Source: Candidatus Brocadia sapporoensis (GTDB taxonomy: Bacteria; Planctomycetota; Brocadiia; Brocadiales; Brocadiaceae). Taken from it: a DNA stretch of 64,000 bases. The stretch covers positions 17,381-81,380 of the forward strand of contig NZ_MJUW02000117.1 of assembly GCF_001753675.2 (NCBI RefSeq), in the 5' to 3' direction. The translations under genes were made by a program, and so were the position numbers. Shown here one piece after another: positions 8,846 to 17,247 of the stretch. The first letter of the stretch is position 1. Every line of letters starts with the position of its first letter. The notes below the pieces were generated by a model that saw nothing but the letters and a program-made list of their open reading frames with translations, was not told where the DNA came from and made no database searches.

Positions 8846-10126
8846 TTAAGATTCAGCCGAAAACTCCCTGTTTGTCTGAGAAATGTTTGTTCCATGAAAA
8901 GAACGCATTCCATCCTGCCATACCCTGAACCGAAAAAGAAATGCTAGACCGGGAATCGCCGCTAACGTACAAAAGACAAAAAAATAAACCCAACCAATCC
9001 TCTCTGCTAAAAAACCTGTTGGAGCAGAAACAATCACCCGCGGAATACCCATAAGACTGCTTAAAAGTGCGTATTGCGTAGCAGTAAACTTTTTATTGCA
9101 AAGGCTTGCCATAAACGCCGTAAAAGCCGCGGTACCCATACCGCTGGTTAAATTTTCAAAGGTAACCGTAGCCGTCAATACGGAGCTATAGGCACCCAGA
9201 GAAGCAAGTGCAGAAAAGGAAAGGGTTGATACTGCCTGAAGGATTCCAAAGATCCAGAGTCCTTTACAAAGCCCAAGCCTTATCAAGAGGACACCGCCGG
9301 CGAGACCTCCTGCGATCGTGGCAAATATTCCAAAGGTCTTTACCACAGCAGCCAGTTCCGTTTTGGTAAATCCCATCTTTAAAATAAACGGGATTGTCAT
9401 GCTGTTTGCCATAACATCGCCAATTTTATAAAAGAGAATGAAAGCCAAAATCTCAAAGGCCCCTGCCCGCTTAAAGTAATCAAAAAAAGGACCAACAACC
9501 GCTTCGTGAAGGGATTTTGGAGAAATCACTTGTCCTCCAGTATTCGGTGCCAAACAGGTAGTAACGATACCGATAAGAAGCGAGATAGCCAGCAGCAGAT
9601 ACACGTAATGCCAGGGAATATGGTCCGCAAGAAACAGGGCAAACGCCCCGGAGATGAGCATGCCTATGCGATAACCATTTACAGCCAGAGAAGAGCCTAA
9701 ACCCAATTCTTCCTCCCGTAAAAGCTCACGCCGATATGCATCAACAACAATATCCTGGCTTGCACTGAAAAAAGACACGAGCGCTGCAAGAATGGCCACA
9801 ATCCAAGGGGATTGAGCGGGTCTCACCAGAGAAAAGGCGCCAACGGCAAACATTAGAAGAATTTGGAAGATCAGCATCCATCCACGTCGCCTCCCCAAAA
9901 ATGGAGGGAGATAGCGATCCATAAATGGCGCCCAGAGGAACTTAACCGTGTAGGGAAGCCCCACGAGAGAAAACAAGCCAATTACGGCAAGATCAACCTT
10001 TTCATCGGTCATCCATGCCTGAAGGGTGGAACCTGTAACGAGGAGGGGAATACCTGAGCTTACTCCCAAAAAGAACGTAACCAGCATCCGCCAGTTGAAG
10101 ATACTCCGTAAGATAGAGACCTGCAT
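8846..10126 (-). CDS. ampG: AmpG-like MFS muropeptide permease
   Basis: 426 residues with 12 predicted membrane helices. The start carries the AmpG pattern: SGIPLLVTGSTLQAWM, then GLPYTVKFLWAPFMDRY and LGRRRGWM. AmpG imports anhydro-muropeptides from the periplasm for cell-wall recycling. Length and motif order fit the family. No recycling partner such as ampD or nagZ is next to it in this window. A proton-coupled acetyl-CoA carrier of the same superfamily is the main alternative. The ribosome binding site is weak. Confidence 0.85.
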   Translation of the reverse strand: MQVSILRSIFNWRMLVTFFLGVSSGIPLLVTGSTLQAWMTDEKVDLAVIGLFSLVGLPYTVKFLWAPFMDRYLPPFLGRRRGWMLIFQILLMFAVGAFSLVRPAQSPWIVAILAALVSFFSASQDIVVDAYRRELLREEELGLGSSLAVNGYRIGMLISGAFALFLADHIPWHYVYLLLAISLLIGIVTTCLAPNTGGQVISPKSLHEAVVGPFFDYFKRAGAFEILAFILFYKIGDVMANSMTIPFILKMGFTKTELAAVVKTFGIFATIAGGLAGGVLLIRLGLCKGLWIFGILQAVSTLSFSALASLGAYSSVLTATVTFENLTSGMGTAAFTAFMASLCNKKFTATQYALLSSLMGIPRVIVSAPTGFLAERIGWVYFFVFCTLAAIPGLAFLFRFRVWQDGMRSFHGTNISQTNREFSAES

Positions 10127-10459
10127 GTTAATTATTGGATGATATTTTTGCTCGTATAATCTTTAGGTCAAGCTTTTTAGCCATGTTTTTGTTATCTTAC
10201 GAGTTTTTTAATAAGCTCATGTGCAGAAAGAGTTTTCGTGCCATAGCCAGTGTAACATCTTTTATTCTTTAGCGCCGACAAGCAAGCAGTTCCACTTCCT
10301 TAAAATGGATCAAGAACTACGTCTCTTTTCAAACAAAAGCTTCTTTCGTGCTTCCTTCAATAGCTTTTTGATATGCCCTGCTGCTCAACAAACAGCTTTA
10401 GCAATAGGACAAAGAGTTCTCTGGCGTTCTAAGGATGAAAAGCAAATTGCACTGTACCG

Positions 10460-10590
10460 TCACAAGTCACTCTTATCCAACTCCGCCAGCAACCCATTTT
10501 GTTTTTCCATTTGGGCATATTTTCTTGCCAGTTTGTTATGATGTCTACCGTAGACGGCATGTATAATAGTGCCAGCGTCAACCATGCAAC
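10460..10590 (-). pseudogene. C-terminal relic of a second APC-type amino-acid permease
   Basis: Read on the minus strand, the frame ending at the TGA at 10460-10462 gives GTIIHAVYGRHHNKLARKY and then ends in ELDKSDL. The C-terminus of the intact permease next door reads GAIIYAAYGRRYSKLARKH and ends ELNKSYL. About 35 residues align without gaps and both stop at the same point. Upstream of about 10590 the similarity ends and no permease frame continues. It is therefore a fragment left after duplication and deletion, lying 366 bases downstream of the intact gene's end. Confidence 0.75.
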
Positions 10591-10740
10591 AAGTCTTCAT
10601 TGCGGGTTCAGGTTTGTAATCTGAATCCCAGATTTCACCCGTTATAAAATATTCGAATTCACACTACAAATTCGATTCCGCAAAGTGTATGTCTCGTGGC
10701 GATCTTATTTTTGCGATTTGTTTTTTCATTCACCAAGCAA

Positions 10741-10773
10741 GGCACGGACAAACAAGTTTGTCCATATCACCCT
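10741..10773 (+). repeat. GGACAAAC-family palindromic element (copy 1)
   Basis: GGACAAAC-AA-GTTTGTCC at 10746-10763, followed by ATATCACCCT. Related copies at 12376-12403 and 62187-62292 share the core and a following GCCACCCTGC-like tail. It lies 55 bases after the end of the amino-acid permease gene. Confidence 0.7.
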
Positions 10774-10827
10774 TTAATTACTGAAATTCCTGAACGTCAA
10801 GAGCGGAGGGCATATTACCATACGATC

Positions 10828-12354
10828 CTACAGATAACTCTTGTTTAACTCCATAAGTGCTTCGTTTTTCTTCACCACAAGGGCGTGTTTCCTTGCCAGT
10901 TTGCTATAACGTCTTCCGTAGGCGGCATAAATAATGGCGCCGAGCGCCAGCCATATAATAAGCCTGAGCCAGGTGGAGAATTCGAGCCGTATCATCATGT
11001 ATCCGCAGGAGAGAATGCCCAAAACAGGTATTACCGGCACGAAGGGACACTTAAATGCACGGGGATGATGGGGGTCCTTAATACGCAGGATAATGACCGC
11101 GGCACTGACGAGACAAAAGGCAAGGAGTGTCCCGATATTGACCAGTTTTGCAATCTCCTCTATAGGAAAGCAACTGGCGGTAAGTGCAACGCAGACTCCG
11201 ACAATGATGGTAGAAACGTGGGGGGTACCAAACCTGGGATGGACGGCTGCGAAGATTCGTTCAGGCAGGAGGCCATCTCCGGCTATGGACCAGAATATCC
11301 TGGATTGACTTAAGAGTAATACCAGAAGCACACTCGTCAGCCCGGCTACGGCACCAACCGAAATAAAAAAAGATACCTTGGTCAGCCCATATCGGGTAAA
11401 GGCATCCGCCAGAGGGGCGTCAATGTTAATATTTTTGTAATAAACCATCCCGGTAAGGACGGCTGTAACGGCAATATATAACAGGGTACACAGAACTAAT
11501 GATACAATGATACCTATCGGCAGATCCCTCTTCGGATTTTGTGCCTCCTGTGCAGTGGTTGAAACTGCATCAAAGCCGATATAGGCAAAAAATACGTAAG
11601 CAGCACCTTTTCCGATACCGCCAATACCGAAAGGCGCAAAGGCGCTAAAATTACTGCCCCAGTTGTCCTCCTTCACGTAAAACCATCCAACACAAATCAC
11701 CAGGAGAATTACCGCCAGTTTTACTCCCACGATGATGCTGTTGAAACGGGCGCTTTCCTTTATGCCAATAACGAGCAGGGTCGTAATAGCAACGATAATT
11801 AATGCAGCAGGTAAATTGAATACAATAGGAATACCATAAAAACAGGGAACACTTTGAGTAAAGAGGTCTCCGGCCTGACGAGACAACGTCCAATAGTCAT
11901 TGATAAGCCATGAAGGAATATGAAGGCCAAAGGTTTCTAATAATTTTACAAAATAGTGTGACCACCCTACAGCAACAAGGCTTGAAGCAAGCGAATATTC
12001 CAGGATGAGATCCCATCCAATAATCCAGGCAAAAATTTCCCCAAGGGCTGCATAGGAATAAGTATAAGCGCTGCCTGCCAACGGGATCATCGAAGCGAAT
12101 TCAGCATAACAGAGGGCAACAAAAATACAGGCAAGACCAGAAAGAACAAAAGAAAGGACTAAACTGGGACCGGCAAATTCTTTGGCTGCCAGACCGGTTA
12201 AAACAAAGATCCCGGCGCCAATGACAGCGCCGATTCCTAAGGCAATGAGTGAGAACGGGCCTAATACTCGTTTGAAATGATGATGATTTGATTCTTCGGA
12301 GAGGTCATTCAAGGCCTTTTTCGCGAATAATTTTTTCATCGTTTTCCGGAACAT
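10828..12354 (-). CDS. APC-superfamily amino-acid permease, cationic amino-acid transporter type
   Basis: 508 residues with 12 or more predicted membrane helices and a 30-residue cytoplasmic start. Helix 1 has the APC signature GIGAVIGAGIFVLTGLAA, and helix 6 has FFAYIGFDAVSTTAQEAQNP, as in the CAT-like bacterial YfnA/YhdG branch. These proteins import amino acids by proton coupling or exchange. The substrate cannot be read from the sequence. The gene is bracketed by two copies of the GGACAAAC palindromic element, and a relic of a paralogous C-terminus lies beyond its 3' end, so this locus has been duplicated or rearranged. Confidence 0.9.
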   Translation of the reverse strand: MFRKTMKKLFAKKALNDLSEESNHHHFKRVLGPFSLIALGIGAVIGAGIFVLTGLAAKEFAGPSLVLSFVLSGLACIFVALCYAEFASMIPLAGSAYTYSYAALGEIFAWIIGWDLILEYSLASSLVAVGWSHYFVKLLETFGLHIPSWLINDYWTLSRQAGDLFTQSVPCFYGIPIVFNLPAALIIVAITTLLVIGIKESARFNSIIVGVKLAVILLVICVGWFYVKEDNWGSNFSAFAPFGIGGIGKGAAYVFFAYIGFDAVSTTAQEAQNPKRDLPIGIIVSLVLCTLLYIAVTAVLTGMVYYKNINIDAPLADAFTRYGLTKVSFFISVGAVAGLTSVLLVLLLSQSRIFWSIAGDGLLPERIFAAVHPRFGTPHVSTIIVGVCVALTASCFPIEEIAKLVNIGTLLAFCLVSAAVIILRIKDPHHPRAFKCPFVPVIPVLGILSCGYMMIRLEFSTWLRLIIWLALGAIIYAAYGRRYSKLARKHALVVKKNEALMELNKSYL

Positions 12355-12375
12355 CCTTTAATCACAGAGGACACA

Positions 12376-12403
12376 GACAAATTCATTTGTCCGCGCCACC
12401 CCG
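12376..12403 (+). repeat. GGACAAAC-family palindromic element (copy 2)
   Basis: GACAAAT-TC-ATTTGTC at 12376-12391, followed by CGCGCCACCCCGC. It has the same core and tail as the copies at 10741 and 62188-62291. It sits in the 66-base gap between the permease start and the ribBA stop. Confidence 0.7.
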
Positions 12404-12420
12404 CTACCGCCATATACGGC

Positions 12421-13650
12421 TTATATTTTTTCTATAAAGTGTCCTAATTTTTCCTTCTTTGTACGCAGGTAATCCTTGTTTTCATCTTTTGGCTCCATAA
12501 CGATGGGTATCCGTTCCACAATTTCCAGACCATAACCGGCAAGAGCAGCAAACTTTTTCGGGTTATTGGTAAGTAGCCGCATCTTTGTTACCCCCAAGTC
12601 TCTGAGAATTTGCGCACCAATGCCATAATCGCGTTTGTCTGCGGGAAAACCAAGCCTTTCATTAGCCTCAACGGTATCGAGACCCTTTTCCTGTAACAGA
12701 TAAGCATGTAATTTATTTTCCAGGCCAATCCCGCGACCCTCCTGCCTCATATACAGCAGGATGCCCTTTCCTGCCTCCTGTATGATCCTGAGGGCATTGT
12801 GCAACTGTTCTCCACAATCACACCGCAAAGAGCCAAAGATGTCTCCCGTCAGACATTCATCATGTACTCTTACTAGCACCGGCTCGTTATGTAAGGGAGA
12901 AGGGGCGTTTCCACTTTCACTGCCTACCCCTAAACACAGTGCCAGATGGAGATAGTCATCAACAAAGGAACGATAAAGATGAAGCGTAAAGTTCCCATAG
13001 ACCGTAGGCAATTTTACCGTAACGCGTTTTTCGATGAGGCGCTCTTGTTCATGCCGAAACTTAATGAGATCAGCAATCGTGCAAATTTTAAGATGATGTT
13101 TATCAGCAAACTTCTTGAGATCAGGAAGTTTAGCCATATTTCCGTCTTCCGTCATAATCTCACAAATAACCGCGGCAGGTTTAAGACCAGCAATACGGGT
13201 AAGATCCACTGCGCCTTCGGTGTGTCCCGTCCGAACTAACACCCCGCCTCGTTGTGCTTTGAGCGGGAATACGTGACCCGGCCTCACAAGGTCATCAGCG
13301 GTTGCATTGTCTTCAATAGCAGTCAAAATCGTTGTGGTACGGTCTTTTGAAGATACCCCTGTTGTGATACCATTTCTCGCATCAATGGATACGGTAAAAG
13401 GTGTCTGAAAGTTTGATGTATTATGAGACACCATGGGCTGCAGATCGAGCTCTTCAGCCCGTTCTGCATGAATTGCAAGACAGATAATGCCTCGTGCATG
13501 GGTAAGCATAAAATTGATTACCTCTGGGGTGATCTTTTCTGCAGCAACGGTGATATCTCCTTCGTTTTCACGATTTGCGTCATCCACTAAAATGATCATT
13601 TTGCCGTTTTTCAGATCCTCTACGGTCTCTTGTATCGTATTAAATTGCAT
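12421..13650 (-). CDS. ribBA: 3,4-dihydroxy-2-butanone-4-phosphate synthase / GTP cyclohydrolase II
   Basis: A 409-residue fusion that supplies both precursors of riboflavin. The N-terminal synthase has DDANRENEGD, RTGHTEGAVDL and AVICEIM. The C-terminal cyclohydrolase begins near residue 205 and has the zinc-binding cysteines in VHDECLTGD and LRCDCGEQ, then RQEGRGIGL, and ends with the YGIGAQILRDLG and MRLLTNNP blocks. All key residues are present and the length is typical. The leader is long and holds a nested inverted repeat. I found no FMN riboswitch, the usual controller of such genes. Confidence 0.96.
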   Translation of the reverse strand: MQFNTIQETVEDLKNGKMIILVDDANRENEGDITVAAEKITPEVINFMLTHARGIICLAIHAERAEELDLQPMVSHNTSNFQTPFTVSIDARNGITTGVSSKDRTTTILTAIEDNATADDLVRPGHVFPLKAQRGGVLVRTGHTEGAVDLTRIAGLKPAAVICEIMTEDGNMAKLPDLKKFADKHHLKICTIADLIKFRHEQERLIEKRVTVKLPTVYGNFTLHLYRSFVDDYLHLALCLGVGSESGNAPSPLHNEPVLVRVHDECLTGDIFGSLRCDCGEQLHNALRIIQEAGKGILLYMRQEGRGIGLENKLHAYLLQEKGLDTVEANERLGFPADKRDYGIGAQILRDLGVTKMRLLTNNPKKFAALAGYGLEIVERIPIVMEPKDENKDYLRTKKEKLGHFIEKI

Positions 13651-14002
13651 GAAGACCTCTCATAGTTCAAATTTCATTGAGTTCTCTTTAAAGTACAATT
13701 TAGTTTTTAAAAAAATTCGTGCACTTCTATGTAGTCAGCACGAAATAAAATACGGGGCACGAATGGTTTATCCCCCCATACAGGCCAAATACAAGAGGCC
13801 GATGTTATCTTTTTCAGAAAACTAAATTGTTACCCCTTCATAAGGATTCAACAATCGGTAGTCAACCCGTTCATAACAGAGAATACAGAATGTTGCAGAC
13901 CGATCGATTCCGAAAATTTTTATGCACAAATAGTATTAAAAAAAGTGGTTAATGTAAAGCCTTTTTGTATAAATATAATACAGAAGGAATTGAGCGCAAC
14001 CA
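13651..14002. other. ribBA leader / pgsA-ribBA gap
   Basis: About 350 bases with no gene. The structured part is the nested inverted repeat at 13695-13830. A search by eye for FMN-riboswitch signatures found none. Confidence 0.5.
13695..13830 (-). promoter_or_regulatory. Nested inverted repeat with terminator-like hairpin ahead of ribBA
   Basis: A perfect 13-bp outer inverted repeat (ACAATTTAGTTTT at 13695-13707, its complement at 13818-13830) encloses a second pair, ATTCGTGC at 13715-13722 and GCACGAAT at 13757-13764. A third element, GCACGAA at 13738-13744, can also pair with 13716-13722. On the transcribed minus strand, the 13716-13744 hairpin is followed by a run of seven T at 13709-13715, as in an intrinsic terminator. 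The two hairpins compete for the same arm. It could be an attenuator of ribBA, the pgsA terminator, or a miniature mobile element; the sequence alone does not decide. Confidence 0.5.
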
Positions 14003-14551
14003 TCATAATTGTTTTACACCTCTGTATATATACAGAAGCCCGGAAGTGAAGGTCAAAATAACAACCAGCCACCAGATTGCAACAAGTACCGTCAAAGGAA
14101 TAAGATTTCCCATAATTACGGATATGATAGCAATAATTTGAAAGGCCGTCGCAGCTTTACCCAACATTGTTGGCTGGCAGTCCATTCTACCGGTGATGAT
14201 AAGCAAGGCAACCGTTCCAAACATAAGCACAAGATCTCTGCTAACAATCACAGTCATGATCCAATTGGGAAATCTTGGTTCAGGCCATACTTGGTCGGAG
14301 GAAAGTATGATACAAGAAACCATCAGGACGAGTTTGTCTGCGACTGGATCCAGATACCTTCCCAAATTTGTTATTTCATTTCTCCTTCGTGCAAAGTAAC
14401 CATCCAGCATATCGCTTAGACCAATCATTATCATGATAAGAAGACAAGCATATCGATAATGATTGTTATGTTGTACTTGCATTATGCAAAATACCAGGGG
14501 TGGGATAAAAAATATTCTGCTCAGACTGATTTTGTTAGAGAGGTTAAGCAT
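14003..14551 (-). CDS. pgsA: CDP-alcohol phosphatidyltransferase, phosphatidylglycerophosphate synthase type
   Basis: About 182 residues with four to five membrane helices. The family motif D-x2-D-G-x2-A-R-x8-G-x3-D-x3-D is present as DMLDGYFARRRNEIT followed by LGRYLDPVADK. PgsA joins CDP-diacylglycerol and glycerol 3-phosphate in phospholipid synthesis; other head-group alcohols are possible in this family. I start it at the ATG at 14551, because AGGAGG lies seven bases upstream. A longer frame from 14608 has no such site, but its ATG overlaps the stop of the small upstream frame as ATGA, so coupled translation from there cannot be excluded. Confidence 0.85.
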   Translation of the reverse strand: MLNLSNKISLSRIFFIPPLVFCIMQVQHNNHYRYACLLIMIMIGLSDMLDGYFARRRNEITNLGRYLDPVADKLVLMVSCIILSSDQVWPEPRFPNWIMTVIVSRDLVLMFGTVALLIITGRMDCQPTMLGKAATAFQIIAIISVIMGNLIPLTVLVAIWWLVVILTFTSGLLYIYRGVKQL

Positions 14552-14604
14552 GAAAAACCTCCTGAATGTGATTTTATAACGACGCATAGTCGCGCTCAAA
14601 TTTA

Positions 14605-14820
14605 TCATCCCACATTCCTCTTCAATAAAGATGGCGCTTCATGATGAATCTTCAGTGTGAAATTTTCGGCTACGTTTACGCCAAGAGCGCAGACAATCAC
14701 TCCGCTGAATGACATAAGGCGGCAAAATGTGTCTGCACAAAAACGGAAAATGGGATAAAGAAAATTGCATACTGAAACACTATGATAAACCACGGTTTGC
14801 ATCGTAAGAGTTCCAGCCAT
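14605..14820 (-). CDS. Small hypothetical protein, possibly an acyltransferase N-terminal remnant
   Basis: 71 residues: MAGTLTMQTVVYHSVSVCNF, a hydrophobic stretch, LYPIFRFCADTFCRLMSFSG and a basic end. The pattern of aromatic-rich helix plus FCRLM resembles the start of 1-acylglycerol-3-phosphate acyltransferases (PlsC), which often sit next to pgsA, but the catalytic HxxxxD block is absent. The frame stops at 14605-14607, four bases into the longer pgsA frame. AAGGT precedes the ATG. It may be a genuine small membrane protein, a truncated plsC or a chance frame. Confidence 0.35.
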   Translation of the reverse strand: MAGTLTMQTVVYHSVSVCNFLYPIFRFCADTFCRLMSFSGVIVCALGVNVAENFTLKIHHEAPSLLKRNVG

Positions 14821-14852
14821 GATACCTTTTTTTGAAGAAGAGATCTGTCCTT

Positions 14853-15803
14853 TTATTTTTTACGCCCTTTATACCAAGCTATGAACAAGCAGATACCCTG
14901 CTCAATCGGTATTTCCGGTTTGTAATGTAAAAACTGCTCCGCTTTCTTTATATCTGCATAAGTCCTGTGTACATCTCCTGGCTGCTCCGGAAGTTTTTTA
15001 ATCTTCGCTTTTTTGCCTAATTCCTGTTCTATGAGTTCAACAAGCCTTGCCAACCGAATGGGAATTGAATTGCCTAAATTAATAATCTCGAAAGTAAATT
15101 GTCTTTTCACGACAGACACAATCCCGCTGATAATGTCAGAAACAAAAGTATAATCCCTCTGTGTCGTTCCGTCACCATACATAGGGATCAACTGATCATG
15201 ATCGATGAGTTCCGTGAATTTACGTATGGCAAGGTCCGGTCGTTGTCGCGGTCCGTAAACCGTGAAAAATCGCAGACAGACGACTGGTATTTTATAGAGG
15301 TGATGATAATTATAACAGTAAAGTTCTCCCGCCCGTTTGGTTGCTGCGTAAGGAGATATCGGCTCGTTTACCGCATCGTCTTCTGAAAACGGGATTTTTT
15401 TATTATTCCCGTAAACAGAAGAAGACGAACCAAAGATAAATTGTTTGATCTTATATATCCGGGAGAGTTCGAGCAGATTTAAAGTGCCCCTGCAATTAAC
15501 TTCTTCGTAGAGCAAGGGACGTTCAATAGATGGCCTCACCCCGGCATAGGCCGCTAAATGAATAATTTTTTCAATACCGTGCTTCTCAAATATTTCCCGG
15601 CATGAAGCGGTATTACATATATCTGTTTCATATAACGTTAAATTTGGATTACCCATAACAGCAGAAAGATTTTCCCGTTTATATGCGGGTAGATAGAAAT
15701 CGTTGAAGTTATCGATGATGACTACCTGTTCACCTTCAGATAACAATCTTTCTACCACATGAGAACCAATAAAACCAGCACCACCCGTAACGAGAATTGT
15801 CAT
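14853..15803 (-). CDS. NAD-dependent nucleotide-sugar epimerase, UDP-glucuronate 4-epimerase-like
   Basis: 316 residues of the extended short-chain dehydrogenase fold. It has the NAD motif TGGAGFIGSH at residues 6-15, FGSSSSVYG, the catalytic Tyr-x3-Lys in YAATKRAGE, and VCLRFFTVYGPRQRPD, which is typical of the GalE/CapI branch that makes UDP-galacturonate from UDP-glucuronate. It would supply sugar nucleotides for surface glycans and so could feed the glycosyltransferases at 25977-38801. AAAGGA precedes the ATG. UDP-glucose 4-epimerase or a UDP-GlcNAc-type enzyme is the alternative. Confidence 0.85.
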   Translation of the reverse strand: MTILVTGGAGFIGSHVVERLLSEGEQVVIIDNFNDFYLPAYKRENLSAVMGNPNLTLYETDICNTASCREIFEKHGIEKIIHLAAYAGVRPSIERPLLYEEVNCRGTLNLLELSRIYKIKQFIFGSSSSVYGNNKKIPFSEDDAVNEPISPYAATKRAGELYCYNYHHLYKIPVVCLRFFTVYGPRQRPDLAIRKFTELIDHDQLIPMYGDGTTQRDYTFVSDIISGIVSVVKRQFTFEIINLGNSIPIRLARLVELIEQELGKKAKIKKLPEQPGDVHRTYADIKKAEQFLHYKPEIPIEQGICLFIAWYKGRKK

Positions 15804-15896
15804 TATATAATTGTCCTTTCATGCCACCAAGGTATTGTGTATTAAAATTTAATATAGCAAAGGCATTGTCTTAGTCAAGTGAAAAACAACTTTAAC

Positions 15897-15925
15897 TTGA
15901 CACGTTTAACTTTTATGTGTACGAT
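15897..15925 (+). promoter_or_regulatory. Likely promoter of carAB
   Basis: TTGACA at 15897-15902 and TACGAT at 15920-15925 with a 17-base spacer: a perfect -35 and a 4-of-6 -10. It would leave a leader of about 125 bases before carA. No pyrimidine-type attenuator is obvious in that leader. Confidence 0.55.
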
Positions 15926-16058
15926 TTATCGACTTTAAAATGGCTACCAGAATACAAAGGCAACGAAGAAACATTGGTCGCACGACCACTCGTCACCAGT
16001 CTCTGTGATTTTGTGGCATATGGTCATATATTTTCCTTTATAATTCTAAAAGTACTTT

Positions 16059-17186
16059 ATGGATAAAAAACGGGCAATCCTTGTCCTGGCAGACGGAACA
16101 AGTTTTAAAGGATACTCCTTAGGTGCCTCTGGCGAGACGACCGGCGAAGTCGTTTTTAACACGAGCATGATGGGATATCAGGAAATCCTCACCGATCCAT
16201 CATACAAAGGTCAAATGGTAGTTATGACCTATCCCATGATTGGCAATTACGGGATTAATGAAAAAGATTACGAGTCCCGTACCCCCTTTTTAGAAGGTTT
16301 TATTATTAAAGAATATAGCCCTTTCCCCAGCAATTGGCGTTCACAAACAAGTCTGGATGTCTTTCTGAAAAGTAAAAAAGTTGTCGGTATCCAGGGAATT
16401 GATACCAGGGAACTGACGAGGCGTTTACGAGATTTCGGAGCTCAGCGGGGTGTTGTTTCTACTGAGGACTTTGACGTTTCGCGACTCACCAAAAAGGCAA
16501 ATTCATCTTCTGGATTAGATGGCAAAGACCTCGTAAAGGAAGTTACGTGCAATGATTTGTATGAATGGAAAGATCTTGATACAGACACGAAAAAACCAAA
16601 AAGATTCACCGTTATTGTCTACGACTGTGGCGTAAAATATAATATTCTGAGAAAACTGAGCAGCGCCCGTTGCTCGGTGATGGTAGTTCCTGCAAAAACA
16701 AAGTTCCAGGCCGTATTGGACATGAATCCCGACGGCATCGTCCTTTCCAATGGTCCCGGCGACCCCGCAGGCGTTCCTTATATGATTGAAAACATTAGAG
16801 GCTTGCTGGGAAAAAAGCCAGTATTTGGCATTTGTCTTGGTCATCAATTGCTGGCGCTTGCGTTAGGGCTGAATACCTACAAGCTGAAATTTGGTCACCA
16901 CGGAGGAAACCAGCCTGTTGTGGATTTATCCACCGGAAAAGTGGAGATTACGGCACAGAATCATAATTTCGCTGTAACATCACCGCAGGAAGGAGCGGTA
17001 CATAAAAGCCCGTACGGAAACGTGGAAATTACCCACATCAATCTTAATGACAAATCGGTAGAGGGATTGAAATGCCACTCGATACCAGCCTTTTCAGTCC
17101 AATATCATCCCGAAGCATCACCCGGTCCTCACGACTCTGGCTATTTGTTTGAGCGACTTATTGAGATGATGGAACACAAGAGCTAA
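16059..17186 (+). CDS. carA: Carbamoyl-phosphate synthase small subunit (glutaminase)
   Basis: 375 residues. It releases ammonia from glutamine and passes it to CarB for carbamoyl phosphate, which feeds arginine and pyrimidine synthesis. The N-terminal half has the CarA blocks LADGTSFKG and [20 protein letters not shown]. The C-terminal class I glutamine amidotransferase has the nucleophile Cys259 in FGICLGHQ and the His/Glu pair in [13 protein letters not shown]. The length is normal. It lies 61 bases before carB and is surely cotranscribed. The ribosome binding site is weak. Confidence 0.97.
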   Translation: MDKKRAILVLADGTSFKGYSLGASGETTGEVVFNTSMMGYQEILTDPSYKGQMVVMTYPMIGNYGINEKDYESRTPFLEGFIIKEYSPFPSNWRSQTSLDVFLKSKKVVGIQGIDTRELTRRLRDFGAQRGVVSTEDFDVSRLTKKANSSSGLDGKDLVKEVTCNDLYEWKDLDTDTKKPKRFTVIVYDCGVKYNILRKLSSARCSVMVVPAKTKFQAVLDMNPDGIVLSNGPGDPAGVPYMIENIRGLLGKKPVFGICLGHQLLALALGLNTYKLKFGHHGGNQPVVDLSTGKVEITAQNHNFAVTSPQEGAVHKSPYGNVEITHINLNDKSVEGLKCHSIPAFSVQYHPEASPGPHDSGYLFERLIEMMEHKS

Positions 17187-17247
17187 TGTTAATTAGAGAG
17201 ACTGTATAACTTGGAGTTAAAAGTTATAAATTAGAATTAAATAAACT

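Larger units (their letters stand above)
10127..10827. other. Intergenic region with a permease relic and a palindromic element
   Basis: About 700 bases without an intact gene. It holds the decayed C-terminus of an amino-acid permease at 10460-10590 and one copy of the GGACAAAC palindrome family at 10741-10773. The rest shows no ribosome binding site or conserved frame. Confidence 0.5.

Noticed and set aside
10221..10541. 106-codon plus-strand frame
   Set aside because: It runs antisense to the permease relic, has no ribosome binding site and no recognisable pattern.
13651..14002. Possible FMN riboswitch before ribBA
   Set aside because: The conserved FMN-aptamer blocks are absent; only inverted repeats are seen.
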